From Deltaproteobacteria bacterium (GTDB lineage Bacteria; Desulfobacterota; Desulfarculia; Adiutricales; Adiutricaceae), in NCBI GenBank assembly GCA_031269135.1, contig JAISZP010000034.1, positions 1 through 5,319 of the forward strand: 5,319 nucleotides of DNA, in the 5' to 3' direction. Shown piece by piece: positions 1 through 4,405 of this stretch. Made by a program: the position numbers and the translations under genes. The notes under the pieces are model-generated. The model saw only the letters and a list, made by a program, of their open reading frames with translations. It did not search any database and had not been told where the DNA came from. Each line of letters begins with the position of its first letter. Position 1 is the first letter of the stretch.

Positions 1-44
1 CGCGACCGGAATAGTTAGGGCCATTTGTCCACGAGGAGTGACAT
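1..44 (+). promoter_or_regulatory. Truncated leader of the rpsF operon with SD site
   Basis: This is the 44 bases before rpsF. GAGGAG at 33-38 is a strong ribosome binding site, six bases before the ATG at 45, and it fixes the rpsF start. Many bacteria have an S6:S18-binding RNA hairpin in this leader. Too little of it lies inside the window to say whether one exists here, and no promoter can be assigned. Confidence 0.6.
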
Positions 45-644
45 ATGATCTTTCGAAGATATGAATCCCTCATCTTGCTTTCCGCTTCCCTGGTAAGCGA
101 ACAAGTTGAGGCTTTCAAATCCAAAGTCGACTCTATCTTAACCGCCGGCGGCGGTCAAGTCATCCGCATTGAAGAATGGGGACGTAAACGTCTAGCCTAT
201 CCTGTTCGTAAGGATATCTACGGCTATTACATTCTCTACGACTATCGGGCTCGTCCTGAGTTGGCCGACGAGTTGGAGCGCAATCTCTCCATTGATGAGC
301 AGGTCACCAAATACCTGACGTTGGTGCTTGACAAAAACTTCACTGAAAGCGCTCTTGAAGCGGTCAAAGAAGCTTTGGCCAATGAAGCCAGCCGCCATGA
401 CAAGGAGCAAGCCCAGCCGTCCGACGCCCAGCAGACTGATGCCGACTCAGACTCCGACGCAGCCGACGACGACCGCGACGACTCTTTTGCTGATGACGAT
501 GATGAGTACTCTAGCGCCATGGAACCCCTAAACGCGCCGGACGATCAATCCTCTCAAGATCAATCCTCCGAAGAGCAGTCCTCCGAAGAGCAATCCTCCG
601 AAGAGCAATCCTCCGATGATCGATCCTCCGACGAGCCTAACTGA
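45..644 (+). CDS. rpsF: 30S ribosomal protein bS6 with long acidic repeat tail
   Basis: Encodes small-subunit protein bS6, which binds 16S rRNA in the platform as a heterodimer with bS18. Residues 1-100 form the normal S6 fold: RRYESLILL is the first strand, [15 protein letters not shown] (43-57) the conserved central block, then YGYYILYDY and the second helix/strand. The protein is 199 residues, while typical bS6 is roughly 95-140. From about residue 101 it becomes a charged, disordered-looking tail. An Asp-rich block lies at about 132-154, followed by six five-residue units (168-197) of QSSEE type. The ATG is supported by GAGGAG six bases upstream. rpsR begins 13 bases after the stop, so the two are co-transcribed and probably translationally coupled. 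E. coli bS6 receives added C-terminal glutamates from RimK; here an acidic tail is encoded in the gene. The family call is firm; the tail's role is unknown. Confidence 0.97.
   Translation: MIFRRYESLILLSASLVSEQVEAFKSKVDSILTAGGGQVIRIEEWGRKRLAYPVRKDIYGYYILYDYRARPELADELERNLSIDEQVTKYLTLVLDKNFTESALEAVKEALANEASRHDKEQAQPSDAQQTDADSDSDAADDDRDDSFADDDDEYSSAMEPLNAPDDQSSQDQSSEEQSSEEQSSEEQSSDDRSSDEPN
546..635 (+). repeat. 15-bp tandem repeat, six units, in the 3' end of rpsF
   Basis: Six consecutive 15-bp units start at 546, 561, 576, 591, 606 and 621, in phase with the rpsF codons. The core is CAATCCTCCGAAGAG, encoding QSSEE. The central units are nearly identical at DNA level, differing by CAA/CAG. The outer ones have drifted (QSSQD first, then QSSDD and RSSDE). 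Drift at the edges with identity in the middle suggests recent expansion by slippage or unequal exchange. Because the unit is a multiple of three, copy-number change would keep the frame. Confidence 0.93.
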
Positions 645-657
645 AAGGAGAACTCCC

Positions 658-957
658 ATGGCCATGGATCATTATTCCAATAACCCTGACGATAAAAACC
701 CTCGCCGCGGCAGAGGCAAAAAGAAACCCTTTCACCGCCGCAAGGTTTGTCGATTCTGCGCGGATCACATCTCCAGCGTCGACTATAAAGACATTAGAAC
801 CCTCAAGGCCTTCGTAACCGAACGCGGCAAGATCATTCCCCGCCGCATCAATGGAAATTGCGCCAAACACCAAAGGCTGATCACGAAAAACATCCTCAGG
901 GCGCGCTACATGGCCCTCCTTCCTTACACGGCTATGGTGCCGTCCATCCAGAATTGA
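658..957 (+). CDS. rpsR: 30S ribosomal protein bS18 (cysteine-containing form)
   Basis: Encodes bS18, the bS6 partner in the 30S platform. The protein is 99 residues. After a basic N-terminal extension of about 25 residues ([14 protein letters not shown]) comes the S18 core: VCRFCADH (30-37), then [30 protein letters not shown] (66-73) and the C-terminal [10 protein letters not shown]. Cys31, Cys34, Cys68 and His71 are placed as in the zinc-ribbon-like 'C+' variants of S18. Whether zinc is bound cannot be seen from sequence. AAGGAG at 645-650, seven bases before the ATG at 658, decides this start; a second in-frame ATG at 664 is less well spaced. The upstream in-frame ATG at 616 lies inside rpsF and has no comparable site. 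The gene follows rpsF by 13 bases and precedes rplI by 15. Confidence 0.97.
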   Translation: MAMDHYSNNPDDKNPRRGRGKKKPFHRRKVCRFCADHISSVDYKDIRTLKAFVTERGKIIPRRINGNCAKHQRLITKNILRARYMALLPYTAMVPSIQN

Positions 958-972
958 GGGAGGCCGCTATTT

Positions 973-1536
973 ATGGAAATCATTTTAACCAAAGATGTAG
1001 ATAACGTCGGTTTGGCAGGACAGGTCCTCAACGTGGCGCCAGGCTACGCCAGAAACTACTTGCTGCCCAACAGCCTGGCCCTTTTGGCCAACCCGGCCAA
1101 CCTTAAGGTTTTGGCGAAAAAACGTGAAGAGTTTGAAACCAGGGCCAAAGCCGCCCGCGACCAAGCGGTGGATCTGAAAAATAGAATTTCCGGCTTGGTC
1201 TTGACTCTGGCCCGCAAGGCCGGTGAAAAAGGCAAGCTTTACGGCGCCGTCACGCCAGCCGACATCGTGGAAGCGGCTCTGGCCGAAAACCTGACTCTCG
1301 ATCGCAAACGCCTGCGTCTGAGCGAACCCATCAAAAACCTCGGCGACTTTGAGGTGTCGATACGGCTCCATCAGGACGTCACAGCTTCCATCAAGGTGAG
1401 AGTCGTCGCCGAAGGCGCCGCAGCCCAGACGCCCGCTGAAGATCAACAGCCTCAAACCGATTCTACCGAATCTACAGACACTACCAACGCTGCCGACGCT
1501 GCCAAAGACGGCGACCCGGCTCCCGCTGAGGTTTAA
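973..1536 (+). CDS. rplI: 50S ribosomal protein bL9 with acidic C-terminal extension
   Basis: Encodes bL9, which binds 23S rRNA domain V near the base of the L1 stalk and affects translational fidelity. The N-terminal domain is unmistakable: MEIILTKDVDNVGLAGQ, then VLNVAPGYARNYLLP (18-32). A long charged helix follows (about 41-75), then the C-terminal domain with GEKGKLYGAVTPADI (84-98) and RKRLRL...IKNLGDFEV. The family normally ends near residue 148-150. This protein continues to 187 with a Thr/Asp/Ala/Gln-rich acidic tail, apparently disordered. The SD is GAGGGAGG at 956-963, overlapping the rpsR stop and nine bases before the ATG, which indicates coupling. This appears to be the last gene of the ribosomal operon, since strong hairpins follow the stop. 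In many relatives dnaB comes next; here a signalling-type gene does. Confidence 0.97.
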   Translation: MEIILTKDVDNVGLAGQVLNVAPGYARNYLLPNSLALLANPANLKVLAKKREEFETRAKAARDQAVDLKNRISGLVLTLARKAGEKGKLYGAVTPADIVEAALAENLTLDRKRLRLSEPIKNLGDFEVSIRLHQDVTASIKVRVVAEGAAAQTPAEDQQPQTDSTESTDTTNAADAAKDGDPAPAEV

Positions 1537-1543
1537 CGCCATA

Positions 1544-1586
1544 GCCGCCGTCGCTCTTTGGGCGACGGCGGCGTCGCCCAGGTTTT
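1544..1586 (+). terminator. Overlapping hairpins after rplI, probable terminator/attenuator
   Basis: Two strong hairpins share bases. Hairpin A is a perfect 11-bp stem, GCCGCCGTCGC (1544-1554) with GCGACGGCGGC (1562-1572), and a seven-base loop. Hairpin B is a perfect 8-bp stem, TGGGCGAC (1559-1566) with GTCGCCCA (1573-1580), followed by GGTTTTG. Both need 1562-1566, so only one can form in full at a time. B has the short T run of an intrinsic terminator, although four Ts is weak; A lacks one. The simplest reading is the rplI operon terminator, possibly partial, because the next gene lies only about 100 bases on. Confidence 0.6.
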
Positions 1587-1632
1587 GCAATCGGCGACGG
1601 AAAGCCTGGGGAGCGCCTTTGGCATTATAACA

Positions 1633-1676
1633 CACAAGGCCACTTGTGAAGCTTAGACCGCCGCGGCGGCTAGGAG
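1633..1676 (+). promoter_or_regulatory. Hairpin, GC palindrome and SD before the GAF/GGDEF-like gene
   Basis: CACAAG (1633-1638) and CTTGTG (1643-1648) form a 6-bp stem with a GCCA loop. CCGCCGCGGCGG (1658-1669) is a perfect 12-base palindrome immediately before the ribosome binding site AGGAG (1672-1676), which is six bases from the GTG at 1683. A TATAAC at 1626-1631 resembles a -10 box, but no -35 stands at the right distance, so I do not call a promoter. Confidence 0.4.
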
Positions 1677-1682
1677 TAGGCC

Positions 1683-2801
1683 GTGAGCTCGAACCGGAAA
1701 AAACCATCCTCTAAAGATAGCCCCGGCCTTCTTCAGCAAGTCGGCCTTAGTTTCGATAGATTCAGATCTCGCCGCAACGAGCGGGTAAATTCCAAAAGCG
1801 AGCAAGACTCTATCGACACTTCCGTTTTTGATATGGATCCCCTCTCTTTTTGGTCCAAGATCGAGTCTGTCCTGGCCTACCAAGACGACAAGCAAGGCGG
1901 TTGGCAACAAGCCTTGACCAGACTTCTGATCGGCTACTCCGGTCTTAGCTGGGCCTTTTTGACTGAATTCCTGCCGGGCGACTCCAAACACTTCCATTTG
2001 CTTTCCTGTTACCCCGAACAAATCGACCTTGAAAGCCTCCAACCGATCAACCCGGGCTTAGCCGGCTGGGTTCATTCCAAGCTCGAGCCTCTGGCCTTGC
2101 CGTCAGTCAAGACCGACGAAAACCTCTCCTTCATCTTCCACCAAGGCGACCCCTTAAAAAAAGCCACCAGTTTCTACGGCTGGCCGCTGATTTATAATCA
2201 GTCTCCAAGGGGAGCGCTGCTTTTGGTCGGTTCCGACAACCAGCTTCTCGCCCAAGACAAGATAGTCTTTCTGAACTGCTTCAGTCACAGACTAGCCGCC
2301 CACTTTCACCAAGAGCGGCTTGTGAACCGCGTCGTCGAACTCAGCCGCCTCGACCCGCAAACGGGCCTTCCTCACCGCAGCTATTTCATCGAGAGGCTCG
2401 ACCGACTGATAATGTTGTTGGCAGTCAAAAAGATCGGACTGACGCTCTCGCTGCTGAACGTTTCCGGACTTGGGAGCTTCGCCAAATCTTACGGACAAGA
2501 AGAGGCCAGAAATTTGCTTAGAGCTCTGGCTCAACAGCTCCTGCAGAGTTCCGGGCCTGAATGGGAACTTGGTCACATTTCCTACGGACTTTTCGCTTTG
2601 GCCGTTCCCTCCGCCGAGCGGAAACAACTTGACGACACCATCATAGATTTTCAAAAACGCCTCAGCGACTGGGCGCTCCCCACTCGTTCCGGGCGAGCCA
2701 GCTTTCTGTTTCATCACTGTCAAGTCGAGTTTCCTCAAGACGGCTCCAAATCGGAGGCCTTTTTGGAGTCGGCGCTGGCCAATCTCGCCCATAGCGAATA
2801 G
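1683..2801 (+). CDS. GAF-like / degenerate GGDEF-like protein, probably non-catalytic
   Basis: A soluble 372-residue protein with no signal peptide or membrane segment. Residues 1-50 are polar and basic, likely disordered. Residues about 55-205 look like a GAF sensory domain: an amphipathic helix, alternating strands, then GWPLIYNQSPRGALLLVGS (166-184), typical of the last GAF strands, and a closing helix. From 223, LDPQTGLPHRSYF matches the DPLTGLPNRRYF entry of GGDEF domains. LLNVSGLGSFAKSYG (257-271) occupies the D-x-D-x-F-K segment but lacks the metal-binding Asp. LGHISYGLFALAVP (296-309) sits where RYGGDEFAIL should be, so GGDEF reads SYGLF. Both glycines and both acidic residues of the motif are gone, and no RxxD inhibitory site is evident. 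Diguanylate cyclase activity is therefore unlikely; a binding or regulatory role is an inference. The GTG start is chosen because AGGAG lies six bases upstream. The domain assignment is moderately sure; the physiological role is unknown. Confidence 0.85.
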   Translation: MSSNRKKPSSKDSPGLLQQVGLSFDRFRSRRNERVNSKSEQDSIDTSVFDMDPLSFWSKIESVLAYQDDKQGGWQQALTRLLIGYSGLSWAFLTEFLPGDSKHFHLLSCYPEQIDLESLQPINPGLAGWVHSKLEPLALPSVKTDENLSFIFHQGDPLKKATSFYGWPLIYNQSPRGALLLVGSDNQLLAQDKIVFLNCFSHRLAAHFHQERLVNRVVELSRLDPQTGLPHRSYFIERLDRLIMLLAVKKIGLTLSLLNVSGLGSFAKSYGQEEARNLLRALAQQLLQSSGPEWELGHISYGLFALAVPSAERKQLDDTIIDFQKRLSDWALPTRSGRASFLFHHCQVEFPQDGSKSEAFLESALANLAHSE

Positions 2802-2824
2802 ACGCACTTTTTGAAATCGCTTCC

Positions 2825-2843
2825 AAAAGAACCAAATTCTTTT
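2825..2843 (+). terminator. Weak AT-rich hairpin after the GAF/GGDEF-like gene
   Basis: AAAAGAA (2825-2831) and TTCTTTT (2837-2843) form a perfect 7-bp stem with loop CCAAA, 24 bases after the stop codon. The stem is almost all A-T and the T run is its own 3' arm, so it would be a weak terminator at best. Confidence 0.3.
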
Positions 2844-2920
2844 AAAAATATTGATTTTTCGGCGCCTAAAAGCAACTAAAATCGCATCGTTCCCACAATA
2901 GTCAAACATCATTTCGTCCT

Positions 2921-2951
2921 GCCGCCGATTTTCCTGCGGGGGCGCTTTTTT
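2921..2951 (+). terminator. Intrinsic terminator
   Basis: GCCGCCG (2921-2927) pairs with CGGGGGC (2937-2943) with one G-G mismatch and a nine-base loop. GC and six Ts (2946-2951) follow. This is the best intrinsic terminator in the window. It lies 120 bases after the stop of the GAF/GGDEF-like gene, and no other gene lies between. It therefore probably ends that transcript with a long 3' untranslated region. Confidence 0.7.
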
Positions 2952-3084
2952 CGGATATTATTTGAGTTTTTATTATTTTTGAGAAAATAAGCCTAAATAA
3001 TCGTTCGATGCGACGTCAGGCTATGATGGATTTCAACGCCTTTTGCTTATTGATGGCGTCTTTCGGCCTTGCGTTTGATATTAC

Positions 3085-3112
3085 TTGAATAGAAGTTCCA
3101 AGTTATTATAAA
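3085..3112 (+). promoter_or_regulatory. Candidate sigma70-type promoter in the intergenic region
   Basis: TTGAAT (3085-3090) and TATAAA (3107-3112) are separated by 16 bases. The -35 matches TTGACA at four of six positions and the -10 matches TATAAT at five of six. A start near 3119 would lead directly into the hairpins at 3140-3183. AT-rich DNA yields such matches by chance, so confidence is modest. Confidence 0.4.
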
Positions 3113-3139
3113 ATAGAGACAGATATCCTTAGCTTTTCA

Positions 3140-3183
3140 CCAGGCGGCCAATCTCGCCTTGGCTTTGTCGAGCCGATAGGCTC
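3140..3183 (+). other. Paired small hairpins, possible structured RNA
   Basis: CCAGGCG (3140-3146) pairs with CGCCTTGG (3155-3162), seven pairs with one bulged T and an eight-base loop. GAGCC (3170-3174) then pairs with GGCTC (3179-3183) around a GATA loop. An alternative GGCT (3161-3164) with AGCC (3171-3174) pairing would compete with both. These are the only GC-rich islands in otherwise AT-rich DNA and lie about 20 bases after the predicted promoter start. I recognise no riboswitch or known RNA family. Confidence 0.3.
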
Positions 3184-3248
3184 AAAAGCATACTCTGATT
3201 TCTATAGACCTTTCAAGGGACCATTTTCTTGGATCAAATAAGATTTGA

Positions 3249-3332
3249 TTGCTTGATAAAATAAAGAAATTGTTTGATAAACTAATGAAATTACTTGATA
3301 TAACAAAGAAATAGCTTGATAAAATAAAGATT
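3249..3332. repeat. Four imperfect 21-bp tandem repeats
   Basis: Units start at 3249, 3270, 3291 and 3312, each 21 bp. All share CTTGATA or TTTGATA at positions 4-10, and most share AAAGAAA or ATGAAA near the end. The best core is TTGATAAAATAAAGAAA. A more degenerate fifth copy may precede them at about 3228-3245. The period equals two helical turns and seven codons. On the minus strand the units read as heptads of the type SLFYQAI. On the plus strand they contain TGATAA stops. Confidence 0.8.
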
Positions 3333-3443
3333 TTTTGAAAGATTCAATTTTAACTGCTAAAACTATTAACGATATTGTTATTCTTATCGCTTTTAATTGT
3401 TTATACGTGATTTTAGAATTAATATAACTGTTTAAATGCACAC

Positions 3444-3462
3444 TTGAACTAAAAAAGTTCAA
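3444..3462. promoter_or_regulatory. Inverted repeat upstream of the zapB-like gene, operator candidate
   Basis: TTGAACT (3444-3450) and AGTTCAA (3456-3462) are perfect inverted copies around five As. The left arm TTGAAC could also be a -35 box with TAGACT (3468-3473) as the -10, 18 bases apart, though each matches consensus at only four of six positions. If that promoter is real, the palindrome would cover its -35, a usual place for a repressor site. The element lies 78 bases before the ATG at 3541. Confidence 0.35.
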
Positions 3463-3540
3463 ACACATAGACTATTTAGCTGTTATAGAAAACTCTTCTA
3501 TTTTTAATTAGCGCATTTAAAACTATTGAAAGAATATTTT

Positions 3541-3804
3541 ATGAGTAAAGAACTAAATAATCCCATGGATTTCTCAAAATTTGATCTTCTAGAAAAAAAG
3601 ATCGAGACGATCATAGCTAAAAAGGACCAAGCTCAAGAGCAAATAAAAACCCTAAGCTTGGAGTTGGCGGATACTAAAACCGAACTGGACCAGTTCAAGA
3701 ATAAATTGGACCAAGCCAAAAAAGAAATAGGAACTTTAACTGAAGATCGTAAAACGATCCTGCAAAAACTTGATTCACTCCTATCTCGGCTTGAGCAAAT
3801 CTAG
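3541..3804 (+). CDS. zapB: Small coiled-coil protein, ZapB-like division factor
   Basis: An 87-residue protein that is almost entirely one predicted coiled coil. After a short polar N-terminus (MSKELNNPMDFSKF), heptad-like spacing of I/L runs from LLEKKIETIIAKKD through LSLELADTKTELDQFKNKL to the end LQKLDSLLSRLEQI. No Cys, Pro-rich or membrane segment is present. The size, uninterrupted coil and C-terminal LDSLLSRLE resemble the ZapB/DUF904-type proteins that accompany zapA. ZapB links Z-rings via ZapA in E. coli. Coiled coils resemble one another easily, so the call rests largely on its position 169 bases before zapA. ATG 3541 is preferred over an upstream in-frame TTG (3526) because the purine run GAAAGAA (3527-3533) is positioned for it; the SD is weak. 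Base composition is strikingly AT-rich compared with the ribosomal genes and rny. Confidence 0.7.
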   Translation: MSKELNNPMDFSKFDLLEKKIETIIAKKDQAQEQIKTLSLELADTKTELDQFKNKLDQAKKEIGTLTEDRKTILQKLDSLLSRLEQI

Positions 3805-3819
3805 TTATTTACATATAAT
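3791..3819 (+). promoter_or_regulatory. Sigma70-type promoter for zapA-rny
   Basis: TTGAGC (3791-3796) and a perfect TATAAT (3814-3819) stand exactly 17 bases apart. The -35 lies in the last codons of the zapB-like gene. A start near 3826 is expected. This is the best promoter match in the window and implies that zapA, and perhaps rny, can be transcribed separately from the zapB-like gene. Confidence 0.6.
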
Positions 3820-3820
3820 A

Positions 3821-3850
3821 TTCATACAATATATAGATAATTTGTATGAA
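3821..3850. promoter_or_regulatory. 9-bp inverted repeat at the predicted zapA start point
   Basis: TTCATACAA (3821-3829) and TTGTATGAA (3842-3850) are perfect inverted copies around 12 AT-rich bases. The repeat begins one base after the -10 box of the promoter at 3791-3819, so it overlaps the predicted transcription start. This suits a repressor operator or a 5'-end RNA hairpin. It lacks a following T run, so a terminator for the zapB-like gene is less likely. Confidence 0.55.
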
Positions 3851-3973
3851 AAGTGATTTTAATCGACTTTGGACCAAACGAAGATGGATCCCTTCAAGTC
3901 AGACAACCCCGCCTCATCATCCGATGCCGACGGTCGAAGCTCACCCGGCCAGACCTCCATCGGAGGAGAAAAA

Positions 3974-4282
3974 GTGCCGCCATCGGTGGCGCTTGAAGTG
4001 GTCACGGTCAAAATATTCGGTCGTCAGTACCGCTTTAAAAGCAACAGTCCGAATTTCGTCAATCAAATCGCCGAAACTATCGGCCATGAAATAGAGCAGG
4101 TCAACAAACAACATCCTGCTCTGCCGCACGAAATGGACCTGGCCGCCCACGTCGCCTTTAGGCTCGCCTGGGCTAAAACCAAAAACCAAGAAAAAATCGA
4201 ACAATTAAACGACTCTTTGACTAAAGCAGAAAACTACGTTAAACGTCTGACCGCGATTATTGATCTGAACACTGAGAAATAA
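3974..4282 (+). CDS. zapA: Cell division protein ZapA
   Basis: ZapA is a cytoplasmic protein that binds FtsZ and bundles its protofilaments at the division ring. From GTG 3974 the protein is 102 residues, the normal family length. The N-terminal beta region is VTVKIFGRQYRFKS (10-23). A helix with HEIEQVNKQ follows, then DLAAHVAFRLAWAKTK (55-70), the conserved long-helix segment, and a C-terminal coiled coil (about 70-96). GGAGGAG at 3962-3968, five bases before GTG 3974, is an almost ideal SD and decides this start. An in-frame ATG at 3884 would add a 30-residue Ser/Pro/Gly/Asp-rich N-terminus. That stretch is open and GC-rich like coding DNA but has only a weak SD (GAAG abutting the ATG). 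I cannot exclude it, nor TTG 3869. The gene follows the zapB-like gene and precedes rny, as expected for a division/RNA decay cluster. Confidence 0.88.
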   Translation: MPPSVALEVVTVKIFGRQYRFKSNSPNFVNQIAETIGHEIEQVNKQHPALPHEMDLAAHVAFRLAWAKTKNQEKIEQLNDSLTKAENYVKRLTAIIDLNTEK

Positions 4283-4299
4283 GAGCACAGTCGGAAACA

Positions 4300-4315
4300 T
4301 CGTCCGCCTGGACGA
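4300..4315 (+). other. Small hairpin in the zapA-rny gap
   Basis: TCGTCC (4300-4305) and GGACGA (4310-4315) form a perfect 6-bp stem with loop GCCT, 17 bases after the zapA stop. No T run follows, so it is not an intrinsic terminator by itself. It may cap or stabilise the 3' end of the zapA message. Confidence 0.35.
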
Positions 4316-4332
4316 CCCGAGATTGCAATAAA

Positions 4333-4359
4333 CGCCCTTGAACAAAGGCGGCCTTTCTT
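4333..4359 (+). terminator. Probable terminator or attenuator between zapA and rny
   Basis: CGCC (4333-4336) pairs with GGCG (4347-4350). The stem extends inward past a C-A mismatch by two T-A pairs to a GAAC loop. GCCTTTCTT follows. The stem is short and the T run is broken, so termination would be partial. Read-through into rny, 46 bases further on, is plausible, and no clear separate rny promoter was found. Confidence 0.45.
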
Positions 4360-4405
4360 ATCTCCGGTTCGCTTGGAGGATTGCATATAGATTGCTGGAG
4401 ACGAC

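Larger units (their letters stand above)
2952..3540. other. AT-rich intergenic region, no supported gene
   Basis: This is nearly 600 bases, ending at the ATG of the zapB-like gene, in which I find no convincing coding region on either strand. Contents in order are: an all-AT 7-bp hairpin, TTATTTT (2973-2979) with AAAATAA (2984-2990); a candidate promoter at 3085-3112; two small GC-containing hairpins at 3140-3183; four imperfect 21-bp repeats at 3249-3332; and an inverted repeat at 3444-3462. Composition falls sharply to A/T from about 3230 onward, and the zapB-like gene shares this bias. Confidence 0.6.

Noticed and set aside
1..44. S6:S18-binding leader hairpin.
   Set aside because: Only 44 bases of leader are inside the window and I could not build the expected stem with its bulge from them.
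985..1707. Long minus-strand open frame opposite rplI.
   Set aside because: It is a shadow of rplI and the following hairpin region; the plus-strand protein is unmistakably bL9.
2777..3158. A 13-base word, GGCCAATCTCGCC, occurs at 2777-2789 and again at 3146-3158.
   Set aside because: The flanks do not align, and one such repeat is not surprising by chance in a window of this size.
3202..3468. Minus-strand open frame of 88 codons containing the heptad repeats.
   Set aside because: No SD lies before its ATG at 3468, it overlaps only low-complexity AT-rich DNA, and I recognise no family. It is recorded under the 21-bp repeat finding instead of being called a gene.
3361..3540. Possible replication origin, given AT-rich DNA and tandem repeats.
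   Set aside because: I found no clear DnaA boxes (TTATNCACA type) on either strand, and no origin-associated genes such as dnaA, dnaN or parB are present.
4283..4405. Possible 6S RNA (ssrS), often near zapA; CCTTGAACAAAGG resembles a 3' segment of E. coli 6S RNA.
   Set aside because: The gap is shorter than a typical 6S RNA of about 180 bases, and I could not fold a long closing stem with a central bubble. The motif is explained by the terminator-like hairpin.
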